Source: Dictyoglomota bacterium
GTDB lineage: Bacteria; Dictyoglomota; Dictyoglomia; Dictyoglomales; Dictyoglomaceae
Assembly: GCA_029776735.1 (NCBI GenBank)
Contig: JAKOUL010000127.1
Coordinates: 1 to 50,402 of the forward strand
Length of the DNA: 50,402 nt
Direction of reading: 5' to 3'
Shown: piece after piece, positions 34,814 through 45,251 of the stretch
How positions within the stretch are numbered: position 1 is the first letter of the stretch
How the letters are laid out: every line of letters begins with the position of its first letter
Position numbers and translations under genes: made by a program
Notes under the pieces: model-generated
The model's input: only the letters and a program-made list of their open reading frames with translations
Databases searched by the model: none
What the model was told of the DNA's origin: nothing

Positions 34814-37375
34814 ATGGAAAACATGACTCCTCTATATAAACAGTATAAGAGTATAAAAGATAAGTTTTCTGATACTATTCTTCTTTTCAGGCTTGGGGAT
34901 TTTTATGAGGCATTTGAAGAGGATGCTAAAATAATCTCTCAAGAACTTGATATTGTTCTTACTTCTAAGGAGGTAGGAAAGGGAAAAAGGATTCCCATGG
35001 CTGGAGTACCTTATCATGCTTTAGATAGTTACCTTTCAAAGTTGGTTCAGAAAAATTATAAGGTAGCCATATGTGAGCAAATGGAAGATCCTGCTTTAGC
35101 AAAAGGGCTTGTAAAAAGAGAAGTGGTTCGTGTAATTACTCCTGGCACTCTATTAGAAGATACACTTCTTGAGGATAAGAATAATAATTTTTTAACCTCC
35201 CTTTTTGCTTTGAATAGAGAAAGTATAGGAATGTCTGCCATAGATGTTTCTACAGGTGAGTTTTTGGCTACAGAATGGAGCGGATCTGATGCTAAAGAAA
35301 TTATATACTCAGAGTTAATAAGAATTAAGCCTAAGGAAATAATACTATCTATTTCTTTTAGAGATTATTTTGGGAATATACTTTCAGATCTGAAGAGGGA
35401 ACTTGATCCTAAAGTAACTTTTGTCTCTGAAGATTATTTTAATACTGTAGATTATTCTTTAGAATTTGCGGAGGATAAAGATCGCTATTCTTTGGGTCTT
35501 AAGGCTGCTTATGGCATTTTAAACTATATAAAAGAGGTTATGTTTACCATACCAACACATATTAAAAAGCTTGAGTTCTATAAACCTCAGCAATTTCTTA
35601 TTCTTGATAGTACAGCAATAAAACATTTAGAACTATTTGAAACAGTAAGAGAAGGGCAGAGAAGAGGAAGTCTCATCTGGGTTCTTGATAAAACATTGAC
35701 ATCTATGGGAACGAGGCTTCTTAAAAAGTCTTTGTTACAGCCTCTTTTGAATGTTAATTATATAAGAAAAAGACAGGAGGCAGTTAAAGAATTCCTTGAA
35801 AAGGAAGCTTTTAGAAAAGAAATGGAAGAAACTTTGAAGGAGATACCTGATTTAGAAAGAATAAATTCAAGAATTAATTATAATATTGCAACACCTAAGG
35901 AACTTATTTATCTAAGACAAGCTTTATATTTTCTTCCAACAATAAAGAAGATATTAGAAAATGTAGAGAGTGAAAAATTGACTGAACTAAAAAACAATCT
36001 ACCAGATCTTGAGCCTCTTTATGAGAGACTAAATAAAGCCTTAGTAGAGAGTCCCCCTGCTCATCTTAAAGAGGGAGGATTTATAAAAGACGGCTATAAT
36101 CAGGATCTTGATGATCTTCGTGGGATGTTAAGAGATAGTAGAAAGTGGCTTGCTGATCTTGAAAATAGAGAGAGAGAAAGAACTGGTATTAAGTCTTTAA
36201 AAATAGGATACAATCAAGTCTTTGGATATTATATTGAGGTAACTAAGGCAAATTTAAATCTTGTCCCATCTGAATATATAAGAAAGCAAACTCTTGTAAA
36301 TGCTGAGAGATTTATTACTCCTGAATTAAAAGAATGGGAAAATAAAATCTTGCATGCAGAAGAAAACATTAAAAATCTTGAGGAGAGATTATTTCAGGAA
36401 TTAAGAGAGGATGTAGTGAAAAATTCAAGAGAAATTTCTTCTTTTGCACAGATTATAGCGGAGATAGATATGTATATATCATTAGCAAAGACTGCTCGGG
36501 AATATAATTACATTTGTCCTCAGGTTACAAATGATTATGATGTAATTATAAGGGAAGGAAGGCACCCTGTGATAGAAAGGATGCTTCCTCCTGGAGCTTT
36601 TGTGCCTAATGATGTGTATCTTAATAAAGAGAAATTTATAGATCTCATCACAGGTCCAAATATGGCAGGAAAATCTACCTATATAAGACAAACTGCTCTT
36701 ATTATTATCTTAGCTCAGATGGGATCGTTTATTCCAGCAAAAGAAGCAAAAATTGGAGTTGTAGATAGAATCTTTACGAGGATTGGAGCGTGGGATGATA
36801 TCTCTTCTGGAGAGAGCACATTTTTAGTAGAGATGAAAGAAGTAGGTAATATTTTATCTCATGCTACTGACAGGAGTCTTATCATATTAGATGAGGTTGG
36901 AAGAGGTACTAGTACTTATGATGGTATTAGTATTGCTTGGGCAATTGTAGAATATATACATAATAAGATTAAAGCAAAAACTTTATTTGCCACTCATTAT
37001 CATGAACTTACAGAACTGGAGAAAGAATTAAGACATCTTAAGAATTTAAGCGTAGCTGTTCAAGAAAAAGGAAAGGATATCATCTTTCTCCATAAGATCG
37101 TAGAAAAACCTGCTGATAAAAGTTATGGTATTTATGTGGCACAACTTGCAGATCTTCCTAATGAGATTATAGAAAAAGCTGAGAAGATTCTCTTTGATTT
37201 AGAAAAAGGAAGAGAAATTCAAAAAAGGGAAGTTAAACAGCTCCCTCTTTTTACTGAAATTAACGATTCTAAATTAGAAAAGTTGAGAAATGAAATTCTC
37301 TCTTTAAATACTAATGAACTTACTCCAATTCAAGCTCTTCTTAAAATTCATGAATGGAAGGAATTGATTAAATAA
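34814..37375 (+). CDS. mutS: DNA mismatch repair protein MutS
   Basis: Recognises mismatches and insertion/deletion loops. N-terminal mismatch-binding motif is FRLGDFYEAFEEDA, with the Phe-x-Glu reading element (FYE). Walker A GPNMAGKSTYIRQTALI and Walker B/signature LVEMKEVGNIL, LIILDEVGRGTSTYDGISIAWA are near the C-terminus, followed by FATHYHELTELE. 853 residues is the MutS1 length. GAGGTAGAG precedes the ATG. mutL follows five bases later, and the pair sits between miaB and miaA. Confidence 0.97.
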   Translation: MENMTPLYKQYKSIKDKFSDTILLFRLGDFYEAFEEDAKIISQELDIVLTSKEVGKGKRIPMAGVPYHALDSYLSKLVQKNYKVAICEQMEDPALAKGLVKREVVRVITPGTLLEDTLLEDKNNNFLTSLFALNRESIGMSAIDVSTGEFLATEWSGSDAKEIIYSELIRIKPKEIILSISFRDYFGNILSDLKRELDPKVTFVSEDYFNTVDYSLEFAEDKDRYSLGLKAAYGILNYIKEVMFTIPTHIKKLEFYKPQQFLILDSTAIKHLELFETVREGQRRGSLIWVLDKTLTSMGTRLLKKSLLQPLLNVNYIRKRQEAVKEFLEKEAFRKEMEETLKEIPDLERINSRINYNIATPKELIYLRQALYFLPTIKKILENVESEKLTELKNNLPDLEPLYERLNKALVESPPAHLKEGGFIKDGYNQDLDDLRGMLRDSRKWLADLENRERERTGIKSLKIGYNQVFGYYIEVTKANLNLVPSEYIRKQTLVNAERFITPELKEWENKILHAEENIKNLEERLFQELREDVVKNSREISSFAQIIAEIDMYISLAKTAREYNYICPQVTNDYDVIIREGRHPVIERMLPPGAFVPNDVYLNKEKFIDLITGPNMAGKSTYIRQTALIIILAQMGSFIPAKEAKIGVVDRIFTRIGAWDDISSGESTFLVEMKEVGNILSHATDRSLIILDEVGRGTSTYDGISIAWAIVEYIHNKIKAKTLFATHYHELTELEKELRHLKNLSVAVQEKGKDIIFLHKIVEKPADKSYGIYVAQLADLPNEIIEKAEKILFDLEKGREIQKREVKQLPLFTEINDSKLEKLRNEILSLNTNELTPIQALLKIHEWKELIK

Positions 37376-37379
37376 GTTT

Positions 37380-39098
37380 ATGGGTAAAATAATTCTTCTT
37401 CCAGAAGAGATAAGAAATAAAATTGCAGCAGGAGAGGTTGTAGAAAGACCTGTCTCGGCGGTGAAGGAATTAGTGGAAAATTCTATAGATGCAGGGGCAA
37501 AAAGAATTACCATTGAAATTGTTAATGCTGGAGAGGATTTAATCTCTGTTACTGATGATGGCGAAGGAATGACCGAAGAAGATGCTCTTCTTGCCCTACA
37601 TCGCTTTGCTACTAGTAAAATAAAGAATTCTGAGGACTTATTTCATATAAAAACATTAGGCTTTAGAGGAGAAGCATTAGCAAGTATAGCAAATATTTCC
37701 AAAATGACCATAAAAACTAAAACTAAAGATAATAATGGTGTTGAAATTCATGTTGAAGCAGGAGATATAAAAGAGGTTTTACCTTGGGAAGGAATGCAAG
37801 GTACTACTGTAAGAGTAGAGAATCTATTTTACAATGTTCCTGCCAGAAAAAAATTTTTAAAAAGTAGATCTACAGAGACAAATCTTATAATAGACTTTGT
37901 CAGAAAGATCTCCTTAGCTTATCCTGAAATTTCTTTTCAACTTATACAAGATGGTAATAGTAAGTTTATTACACCAGGGAATTCTAATATAGAAGATGTG
38001 ATAATAGAGCTTTTTGGTACTTCCACACTAAAATCTCTTATAAAATTTGAAAATAGTGAAGGAAATTACCGTATTGAGGGAATGTTGAGTGTTCCTGGGA
38101 AACTTATATCTTTTAGATCTCAAGATTACTTCTTTTTAAATAGGAGATGGATCAGAAATTCTATTCTTTTACAGGCCGTAAGGGAAGGATATAAAGGAAG
38201 AATTTTAGAAAATTACTATCCTTTCGTAATTTTGTTTATAGAGGTGCCTTATGAAGAGATAGATGTAAATGTACATCCTACCAAAAGAGAAGTTAAATTT
38301 GAGAAAGATAAGGAGATATTAAACTTTGTAGAAAATTCTATTAGGAAATCTTTAGAAGAATATGATAAATCTTCCTTAGATGTTTTTGATATTGGAATAG
38401 GAAAAGAGATAGAAGGAGAAAATAAGGCAGATACCAAGATTAATGCTGAAAATTTTAAATCACTCCCATTATTTAGCGATAGAGTTTCCTTTTCCGAACC
38501 AATGGAAGAATATGTAGCCTCTCCATTAGGGGTAAAAATTATAGGTCAAGTTTTTGATAACTATATTATTGTGGAAATGAAAGATAGATTGTTTATAATT
38601 GATCAGCATGCAGCTCATGAAAGAATTAGATATGAAGAGATCAAAGAGAAAATAAATCTTGGGAAACTTCAAAATGTAGAAGTGATATTTCCTTTAATTA
38701 TAGAAGTTTCTAAAGAAGAGAGAAGAATTTTGGAGGAGAAAAAAGAAATTTTAGAAAGATTTGCTTTTTCTTGGGAAGATTTTGGTCCTATGCATATTAG
38801 GTTAAATACAATCCCTTATGAATTTTTGAATTTTGATACTCAAAGTATTGAAAATCTGTTTAAAGAGATACTAACAGATTTGGAAGAGAAAGATTTAGAG
38901 ATACTTGAAAATAATATAATAAAAAGTCTTTCTTGCCATAGTGCCATAAGAAGTGGGGATATCCTTGTAAGGGAGGAGATAGAAGCCTTAGTAAAGATGA
39001 TTTTTGAAAATAAAATACCTCTTACTTGTCCTCATGGTCGTCCTTTTATATGGGAGATAAAAAAAGAAGAATTAGAAAGATACTTTCATAGAAGATGA
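37380..39098 (+). CDS. mutL: DNA mismatch repair protein MutL with endonuclease motif
   Basis: GHKL ATPase that couples MutS to strand removal. N-terminal motifs: [46 protein letters not shown]. The C-terminal domain has the metal-binding endonuclease motif [13 protein letters not shown], with [10 protein letters not shown] and the CPHGRPF ending. It should therefore nick DNA itself, as in bacteria lacking MutH. 572 residues is compact. The stop overlaps miaA as ATGA. Confidence 0.96.
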   Translation: MGKIILLPEEIRNKIAAGEVVERPVSAVKELVENSIDAGAKRITIEIVNAGEDLISVTDDGEGMTEEDALLALHRFATSKIKNSEDLFHIKTLGFRGEALASIANISKMTIKTKTKDNNGVEIHVEAGDIKEVLPWEGMQGTTVRVENLFYNVPARKKFLKSRSTETNLIIDFVRKISLAYPEISFQLIQDGNSKFITPGNSNIEDVIIELFGTSTLKSLIKFENSEGNYRIEGMLSVPGKLISFRSQDYFFLNRRWIRNSILLQAVREGYKGRILENYYPFVILFIEVPYEEIDVNVHPTKREVKFEKDKEILNFVENSIRKSLEEYDKSSLDVFDIGIGKEIEGENKADTKINAENFKSLPLFSDRVSFSEPMEEYVASPLGVKIIGQVFDNYIIVEMKDRLFIIDQHAAHERIRYEEIKEKINLGKLQNVEVIFPLIIEVSKEERRILEEKKEILERFAFSWEDFGPMHIRLNTIPYEFLNFDTQSIENLFKEILTDLEEKDLEILENNIIKSLSCHSAIRSGDILVREEIEALVKMIFENKIPLTCPHGRPFIWEIKKEELERYFHRR

Positions 39099-40060
39099 AA
39101 ATACCTACTGCAATAATTCTTGGTCCTACAGCAACAGGTAAAACTACTTTATCCTTAGAGCTTGCAAAAATTTTACCTATAGAAATAGTTTCTGTAGATT
39201 CTATGCAGATCTATCGGGAGATGGATATTGGTACTGCAAAACCATCAAAAGAGGAAAGGGAAAAAGTACCCCATCATCTTATAGATATAGTTCCTCCAGA
39301 TTATCCATTTACTGTTGCAGAATTTAAGAAAAGAGCAGAGGAATCTATACAAGATATTTATCAAAGGGAGAAAATTCCTCTCTTAGTAGGAGGTACACCT
39401 TTATACTATAAAGTACTCTTAGGAATATTCTCAATACCGTATGTCCCTCCAGATTATGCATTGAGAGAGAGATTAAGAGAAAAATTAGAAACAGAGGGGG
39501 AAGAAAAATTTTATGAAGAATTGAAAAAAATTGATCCTATCTCCGCATTAAAGATTCATCCTCACGACTACAAAAGGGTTATAAGAGCATTAGAGGTTTA
39601 TCTAAAAACTGGAAAGCCTTTAAGTGAATTAGCCGGTAGTGAAAAGGAGGAAAAGTATTATTTATCTAAGATAGGTCTTTATATGCCTAAGGATTTACAT
39701 TATAAGATTCTTGATGAGAGAGTGGATAAGATGATAGAGGCGGGATTAGTGAAAGAGGTAAGAAGATTATATGAAAAAGGTATTGATGAGAAAAAACCTT
39801 CTATGCAGGGAATAGGATATAAAGAGATTTTAATGTATTTAAAAGGAGAAATTGGCTTAGAAGAAAGTATTTATTTAATAAAAAAGAGAACAAAGCTTCT
39901 TGTAAAAAGGCAGTATACATGGTTTAAAAAGGAAAAAGATGTTCACTGGTTTGATGTCTCTGTTTATTCTCTTTCACAACTTGCTCAAATAGTTTATAAT
40001 ACCATAATCAAAGATTGGGAATTACAAGGATATAATTTAGAGAAAGGCGGTGGATATTAG
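39095..40060 (+). CDS. miaA: tRNA dimethylallyltransferase
   Basis: Adds dimethylallyl from DMAPP to A37 of UNN-reading tRNAs; MiaB then methylthiolates the product, and both genes are in this operon. P-loop [15 protein letters not shown], then [20 protein letters not shown] and [20 protein letters not shown]. Later signatures are [12 protein letters not shown] and MQGIGYKEI. 321 residues, normal. ATG overlaps mutL (ATGA), and its last 11 bases overlap dapL. Confidence 0.95.
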   Translation: MKIPTAIILGPTATGKTTLSLELAKILPIEIVSVDSMQIYREMDIGTAKPSKEEREKVPHHLIDIVPPDYPFTVAEFKKRAEESIQDIYQREKIPLLVGGTPLYYKVLLGIFSIPYVPPDYALRERLREKLETEGEEKFYEELKKIDPISALKIHPHDYKRVIRALEVYLKTGKPLSELAGSEKEEKYYLSKIGLYMPKDLHYKILDERVDKMIEAGLVKEVRRLYEKGIDEKKPSMQGIGYKEILMYLKGEIGLEESIYLIKKRTKLLVKRQYTWFKKEKDVHWFDVSVYSLSQLAQIVYNTIIKDWELQGYNLEKGGGY

Positions 40061-41270
40061 TCAAATGATTAAAAAAGCTAAAAGAATTGAGAAATTGCCA
40101 CCTTATCTTTTTGCAAGAATTGATCAACTGAAGGAAGATGCTATAAAAAGAGGAATAGATATAATAAGTCTTGGAATTGGTGACCCTGATCAGCCAACTC
40201 CTATGTCTGTGGTTCAAAAATTGTGTGAAGAAGCTTTAAATCCTGCAAATCATCGCTACCCTTCCTACGAAGGTTTATATGAGTATAGGAAAGCTGTTTC
40301 GGATTGGTATAAATACAGATTTAATGTAGAGCTTGATCCTAAAAGTGAAGTTCTTTCTCTTATAGGTTCTAAAGAAGGGCTGGTCCATATAATTTGGGGG
40401 TTAATAGATAAAGGAGACGGAGTTCTTTATCCTGATCCAGGGTATCCTGTTTATAAGATAGCTACCATTTTTGCCGAAGGAACACCGTATTCTATTCCTC
40501 TTACAAAAGAAAACAAATTTCTCCCTAAATGGGAGGATATTCCAACTAATATAGTTAAAAAGTCAAAAGTGATGTTTTTAAACTATCCCAGTAACCCTAC
40601 AGGAGCAATTATAGATAAAAAAGGGCTTGAAGAAGCAGTAGCTTTTGCAAAGGAAAATAATTTAGTACTTCTTTATGATAATGCTTATTCTGAGATTACC
40701 TTTGATGGATTTGTAGCTCCGAGCATTTTAGAGGTGAAAGGAGCCAAGGATATAGCTGTTGAATTTGGTTCTCTCTCAAAGACTTTTAATATGACAGGAT
40801 GGAGAATTGGTTATGCAGTTGGAAATGCAGATTTGATTTCTATCTTATCTACTATAAAGACTAATGTGGATTCTGGAGTTTTTCAAGCGATTCAATACGC
40901 AGGAATTGAAGCGTTAACTAACTTAAGAGATTTTCCAAAAGAAAGTGTGAAAATATACCAGAGAAGAAGAGATATGGTTCTTGATGCATTTAAATCTTTA
41001 GGAGTAGATATACTTCCTCCTAAAGGAACCTTCTATGTATGGGTTCCTGTACCAGAGGGCTTTACTTCTACGGATTTTTCAGCCTTTCTTTTAGAAGAAA
41101 CAGGTGTATTAGTAGTTCCAGGAATTGGATACGGAGATTATGGAGAGGGATATATAAGAATATCTACTACAATTGAAGAAGATAGGCTTAAAGAAGCTCT
41201 CAGGAGAATAAAAGAATTTTTAGAAAGGGAGGACTGGAAATCGAAGAAGCCATCATTGTTGCTAAAGTAA
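40050..41270 (+). CDS. dapL: LL-diaminopimelate aminotransferase
   Basis: Class I/II PLP aminotransferase converting tetrahydrodipicolinate directly to LL-diaminopimelate for lysine and peptidoglycan. The N-terminus [20 protein letters not shown] is typical of DapL. PLP region motifs are [21 protein letters not shown] and the lysine in [19 protein letters not shown]. About 400 residues. GTG 40050 is the longest start; ATG 40065 ([11 protein letters not shown]) matches the family start better, but neither has ideal Shine-Dalgarno spacing. Related aminotransferases (alanine or aspartate type) cannot be fully excluded. The end overlaps the inferred hflX start. Confidence 0.85.
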   Translation: MDISQMIKKAKRIEKLPPYLFARIDQLKEDAIKRGIDIISLGIGDPDQPTPMSVVQKLCEEALNPANHRYPSYEGLYEYRKAVSDWYKYRFNVELDPKSEVLSLIGSKEGLVHIIWGLIDKGDGVLYPDPGYPVYKIATIFAEGTPYSIPLTKENKFLPKWEDIPTNIVKKSKVMFLNYPSNPTGAIIDKKGLEEAVAFAKENNLVLLYDNAYSEITFDGFVAPSILEVKGAKDIAVEFGSLSKTFNMTGWRIGYAVGNADLISILSTIKTNVDSGVFQAIQYAGIEALTNLRDFPKESVKIYQRRRDMVLDAFKSLGVDILPPKGTFYVWVPVPEGFTSTDFSAFLLEETGVLVVPGIGYGDYGEGYIRISTTIEEDRLKEALRRIKEFLEREDWKSKKPSLLLK

Positions 41271-42457
41271 GTGATCTGGATGAAATAGAAGAGCTTAAAC
41301 TTCTTTGTAAAACTGCAGGTTTAAAAGTAAAAGATGTACTTCTTTTTGGAGGAGATGTTGATCCTGCTTCTTTTCTGAAAGCTGGGAAACTTAATGAACT
41401 AAGAGACTTGGTAGTTAAGGATCAATGTGATATAGTAATATTCAAAGATAATCTTTATCCTGTTCAACTTAGAAATATAGAAAATGAAATCCCAGCTAAG
41501 ATTATAGATAGAACAGTATTAATATTGGACATCTTTGCACAACATGCAAGAACTAAAGAGGGGAAAATTCAGGTAGAACTTGCACAATTAGAATATCTTC
41601 TTCCTCGTCTTACAGGAAAAGGAGAATTACTTTCACGTCTTGGAGGAGGGATTGGTACAAGAGGTCCTGGAGAGACAAAATTAGAGATGGATAGAAGAAA
41701 GATTAAGAGAAGGATTCATACATTAAAAATGCAGTTAGAAGAACTTCGGAAAGAGAGAGAGGTTCAAAGAAAAAGGAGATTGGATCTACCACAGGTTGCT
41801 TTAGTAGGCTATACCAATGCTGGAAAATCTACTCTTTTTAATCTTCTTACAAAGGCTAATGTAAAGACAGAGGATCTACTATTTGCCACATTAGATCCTA
41901 CTGTAAGAAGAGTAAAATTAGGAAATGATTGGGAATTTCTTCTCTCAGATACGGTGGGTTTTATACAAAACCTTCCAGAGGAGCTTCTTACAGCTTTTAG
42001 AGCTACCCTTGAAGAGATTTATTATGTGGATATTATTTTACATGTAATAGATGTTTCTAATAAAGATTTCCGCAAACACGTAGGGATTGTAGAAGATATT
42101 TTAGAAGATATAGGAATTGAAGATAAGACAATAATTAGAGTATATAATAAAATAGATCTATTAAATAAAGAAGAATTGAACTATTTAAAGGAAGAATTAG
42201 ATTATCATCCTTCAGTATTTGTATCAGCCTTACAAAACATAGGATTAGATAAATTGAAAAAAATTATTGTGAAGGAAATATTTAAAGGCTTAAGAGTATA
42301 TAACTTAAAAATTCCTTATGAAAAATGGGGAAACTTCCAAAAAATAAAGAGCAAGATTTTTGTAGAAGAAGAGAGATATACCGATCAATTTGTGGAAGTA
42401 AAGGCAAGATTTCCTAAAGAATATAAAAAATTATTAGAGTCGGTAATAAACGTATAA
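41240..42457 (+). CDS. hflX: Ribosome-associated GTPase HflX, apparently starting at AUC
   Basis: Ribosome-splitting/rescue GTPase. The HflX N-domain is present: [20 protein letters not shown], then FLKAGKLNELRDLVV, IDRTVLILDIFAQHARTKEG, VELAQLEYLLPRLTGKG and the glycine-rich GGGIGTRGPGETKLEMDRR. The G domain has G1 GYTNAGKSTLFN, G3 DTVGF and G4 NKID. The first canonical start is TTG 41408, but 56 well-conserved codons lie upstream in the same open frame without any ATG/GTG/TTG. GGGAGG at 41227-41232 is seven bases from ATC 41240; CTG 41234 is another candidate. Length from ATC is 405 residues. It overlaps dapL by 31 bases. Confidence 0.8.
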   Translation: MEEAIIVAKVSDLDEIEELKLLCKTAGLKVKDVLLFGGDVDPASFLKAGKLNELRDLVVKDQCDIVIFKDNLYPVQLRNIENEIPAKIIDRTVLILDIFAQHARTKEGKIQVELAQLEYLLPRLTGKGELLSRLGGGIGTRGPGETKLEMDRRKIKRRIHTLKMQLEELRKEREVQRKRRLDLPQVALVGYTNAGKSTLFNLLTKANVKTEDLLFATLDPTVRRVKLGNDWEFLLSDTVGFIQNLPEELLTAFRATLEEIYYVDIILHVIDVSNKDFRKHVGIVEDILEDIGIEDKTIIRVYNKIDLLNKEELNYLKEELDYHPSVFVSALQNIGLDKLKKIIVKEIFKGLRVYNLKIPYEKWGNFQKIKSKIFVEEERYTDQFVEVKARFPKEYKKLLESVINV

Positions 42458-42460
42458 GGT

Positions 42461-43147
42461 TTAATGTTTTAGAATATTATACATTGTTATCCCATTGGAA
42501 AGCATTGCATCATTATTAAAGAAAATAAAAACCTTCTGCACTGATAGATTTTTTATTTTTTGAGCAAAATTATAAAGCTCTTCTTTTGAATAATTATAAG
42601 CGTACCATTCTGTTTTTCCGTGAAATCTTATATAAGCATAAGGTGTAGTGAGAATTATATTCTCAGGTAAATTAGGGGCACTTACTGAGACAAGAGTAAT
42701 GGATGTCTCTCGAAGTTTTTTATAGATTTCTTCATTAAACCAATCCACTCTTCTTGGTTCTAAGGCAAATCTTGTTCCTAATCTGGTAAAATTAGCGAAA
42801 GCTATAATATTTTCTAAGTATTCTATGGACATACTTGGTAGGATTTGAAACAGATAAAAATCTACGTAAGAGTCTAATGCTTCAAAAGAATAAAAAAATT
42901 TTGTCCAAGAGTCTCTTGCTAAGTTATTGAATTTGTGAAGGTGGGTTATAGATCTATTTACTTTTATCACAAATCTTAATTGGTCTTTAAATTTTCCCCA
43001 CCCCTTTATAGTGTTCTCAGAAGGGAATCTGTAAAAACTACTATTTACTTCTACAGCATTGAAAGGAGTATTCTCTAAATACCAATTTAGATTCTTTTTA
43101 GGATTCCATGCATAACTCCATCCAGAAGTACCAATATATACTTCCAT
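42461..43147 (-). CDS. DUF72 (YecE-like) family protein
   Basis: A 228-residue protein with a TIM-barrel-like DUF72 layout. N-terminus VYIGTSGWSYAWNPKKNLNWYLENTPFNAVEVNSSFYRFPSENT (given by its parts GTSGWSY and VEVNSSFYRFPS), then FVIKVNRSITHLHK, FALEPRRVDWF and AYIRFHGKTEWYAYNYS. The family ending with a conserved asparagine region (VFIFFNNDAMLSNGITM) is present. It is a little shorter than the 240-280 usual. Biochemical function is unknown. It is a lone minus-strand gene with only three bases between its stop and that of hflX; GGGGGTAAGG precedes the ATG. Confidence 0.88.
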   Translation of the reverse strand: MEVYIGTSGWSYAWNPKKNLNWYLENTPFNAVEVNSSFYRFPSENTIKGWGKFKDQLRFVIKVNRSITHLHKFNNLARDSWTKFFYSFEALDSYVDFYLFQILPSMSIEYLENIIAFANFTRLGTRFALEPRRVDWFNEEIYKKLRETSITLVSVSAPNLPENIILTTPYAYIRFHGKTEWYAYNYSKEELYNFAQKIKNLSVQKVFIFFNNDAMLSNGITMYNILKH

Positions 43148-43205
43148 CTTTACCTTACCCCCATAATATTATATAATTAAATTAATTAAGATTTTCATAT
43201 TTTTA

Positions 43206-43234
43206 TTGACTTTACAAAACTTTTATTTTATACT
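43206..43234 (+). promoter_or_regulatory. Promoter of rho
   Basis: TTGACT at 43206-43211 and TATACT at 43229-43234, spacing 17. The predicted transcript starts near 43241, giving a leader of about 75 bases with AAGGAGG before rho. Confidence 0.8.
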
Positions 43235-43314
43235 ACCATGAAATTTCTGAAAACTTGTACCTTTTATCCCAACATTTTTAATCTTAATATTTTTTCCTTA
43301 AGGAGGTTTAAAGG

Positions 43315-44715
43315 ATGTCTTACGAAAACTTGACACTAAAAACGAGGGCAGAATTAGCAGAAATAGCAAGAGAGCTAAAAATCTCTGGCTACTATCGGAT
43401 GACAAAGGAAGAAATGATTGAAGCTATTCTTAGAAAATTAGAAGAGGGGGATATTGTTTTAGATTCTGAAAATGAAGAAACAGGGGCTGTTTCAGTTTTA
43501 ACTAAAGAGAAGGTGGAAACGGAGGTTAATGAGGAAAAAGAAGAGAAACAAGAACAGAAAGATAAAGTAGTTATTGATGGCTTTGAATGTATATACAGAG
43601 AAGGATATTTAGAGATATTAGAAGAAGGATATGGGTTTATAAGGAAAAATTTTAAGCCCAGCGAGGAAGATGTCTATATTTCTGCTTCTCAGATCAAAAA
43701 ATTTGGATTAAGATTTGGTGATCTTATTGGTGGTATGGTAAGACCACCAAAAGACAATGAAAGATGGTATGCTATTTTAAGAATAGATACTGTAAATGGA
43801 AGAGACCCTCTTCACTCAAGGCAGAGACCAAAATTTGATGATCTTATTCCTTACCATCCAACCGAAAGATTAAAGCTTGAAACAACTTCTGAAGAGGTAG
43901 ATACAAGATTGATAGATCTTCTTGCTCCTATTGGAAAGGGACAAAGAGGATTGATTGTTTCCCCTCCAAAAGCAGGTAAGACTACTCTTTTAAAGAAAAT
44001 GGCTAATGGTATTTCTGCTAATCATAAAGAAGTACGGCTATTTGTTTTGTTGATTGATGAAAGACCAGAAGAGGTTACAGATTTTAGAAGATCTGTTCAA
44101 GGAGAAGTAGTTGGTTCTACTTTTGATGAACCACCGGATAGACATATTCAAGTAGCAAAATTGGTACTTGAGAGAGCAAAAAGACTAGTGGAATATGGAG
44201 AGCATGTGGTAATTCTTCTTGATAGTATTACAAGACTGGCAAGAGCTTATAACTGGTCTGTTCCTTCAAGCGGAAGAACTTTATCCGGTGGTGTGGAGCT
44301 TACTGCTCTGCATCATGCAAAGGAGTTCTTTGGTGCAGCAAGAAATATAGAGGGTGCTGGAAGTATAACAATCTTGGCTACTGCTTTAATTGAAACAGGT
44401 AGTAGAATGGATGATGTGATTTTTGAGGAGTTTAAAGGTACAGGAAATATGGAACTTGTTTTAGATAGGAAGATTGCAGATAGAAGAATATTTCCTGCAA
44501 TAAGCATCACACGATCTGGTACTAGGAAAGAAGAACTTTTATATCCGGAAGATCAATTAAAGAGAATATGGCTTTTGAGAAGAACATTAGCAGGACAAGA
44601 AGAAGGAGAAGCTATTGAAATGCTTAAGAAGAAATTAAGGGAGACAAGAAATAATGAAGAGTTTTTAAGATTTATTGATGAAGTAGTAAAAAAAGGAAAT
44701 TCTGTAAGGAGATAA
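43315..44715 (+). CDS. rho: Transcription termination factor Rho
   Basis: Hexameric RNA helicase for factor-dependent termination. An N-terminal Rho_N helical domain ([28 protein letters not shown]) is followed by an acidic/lysine-rich linker at about residues 50-85. Then come the RNA-binding cold-shock-like domain ([18 protein letters not shown]) and the ATPase with Walker [17 protein letters not shown]. Further ATPase motifs are [17 protein letters not shown] and the Q/R-loop area [21 protein letters not shown]. 466 residues, longer than the 420 of E. coli because of the linker. Own promoter; the GerMN gene follows 26 bases later. Confidence 0.96.
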   Translation: MSYENLTLKTRAELAEIARELKISGYYRMTKEEMIEAILRKLEEGDIVLDSENEETGAVSVLTKEKVETEVNEEKEEKQEQKDKVVIDGFECIYREGYLEILEEGYGFIRKNFKPSEEDVYISASQIKKFGLRFGDLIGGMVRPPKDNERWYAILRIDTVNGRDPLHSRQRPKFDDLIPYHPTERLKLETTSEEVDTRLIDLLAPIGKGQRGLIVSPPKAGKTTLLKKMANGISANHKEVRLFVLLIDERPEEVTDFRRSVQGEVVGSTFDEPPDRHIQVAKLVLERAKRLVEYGEHVVILLDSITRLARAYNWSVPSSGRTLSGGVELTALHHAKEFFGAARNIEGAGSITILATALIETGSRMDDVIFEEFKGTGNMELVLDRKIADRRIFPAISITRSGTRKEELLYPEDQLKRIWLLRRTLAGQEEGEAIEMLKKKLRETRNNEEFLRFIDEVVKKGNSVRR

Positions 44716-44741
44716 AAACCTTATAAAAGGGAAGCTTTAAA

Positions 44742-45251
44742 GTGAGAAAAAAATTAATTATTTCAGTTGTGGTAATTTTACTTTTAATAATTTTTTTGTT
44801 TTTTGCTTTTTCAAAGGAGAAGGCTTCATTTAGAATCTATACCTATAATCCTAAAACTGAAACTCTTACTCCCGAAGAGGTAATTATAGAAGTTCCAAGA
44901 TGGGAAAAAGTTTTTTCTCGGGATAAAATTTTAGAAAAAGTATTAGAGAAGCTTATAGAGGTTTCTTCAAGAAATGGAGAAAATTTTCCTATCCCGAAAG
45001 GAACTAAGCTTTTAGGAATCTCTGTGAAGAATAACATAGCTTATGTAAACTTTTCTCAAGAATTAAAGAGGAATCATCCTGGTGGAAGCATGGGAGAAAT
45101 GCTGACTGTATATAGTATTGTAGATACTCTTACAGAATTTCCGGAAGTTCATAAGGTACAAATCCTGATAGATAGTGCTGTAGTAGAGACTTTAGTAGGG
45201 CATATGGATTTAACTGTTCCCTTGGAACGCGATCTTTCTTTAGTGCAATGA
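44742..45251 (+). CDS. GerMN-domain membrane-anchored protein
   Basis: 169 residues with an N-terminal membrane anchor (KKLIISVVVILLLIIFLFFAF, no lipobox Cys) and an extracytoplasmic GerMN domain. Typical GerMN features are KGTKLLGISVKNNIAYVNFSQEL, MLTVYSIVDTLTEFPEVHKV and the ending VETLVGHMDLTVPLERD. The domain occurs in spore germination protein GerM and in many non-sporulating bacteria, so it does not imply sporulation. GTG start at 44742; the stop overlaps the phosphodiesterase start (ATGA). Role here unknown. Confidence 0.85.
   Translation: MRKKLIISVVVILLLIIFLFFAFSKEKASFRIYTYNPKTETLTPEEVIIEVPRWEKVFSRDKILEKVLEKLIEVSSRNGENFPIPKGTKLLGISVKNNIAYVNFSQELKRNHPGGSMGEMLTVYSIVDTLTEFPEVHKVQILIDSAVVETLVGHMDLTVPLERDLSLVQ

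Noticed and set aside
43238..43333. A 31-codon frame (MKFLKTCTFYPNIFNLNIF...) upstream of and overlapping rho, recalling the E. coli rho leader peptide
   Set aside because: Its ATG lies at or before the predicted transcription start (about 43241) of the near-consensus promoter, and it has no Shine-Dalgarno sequence.
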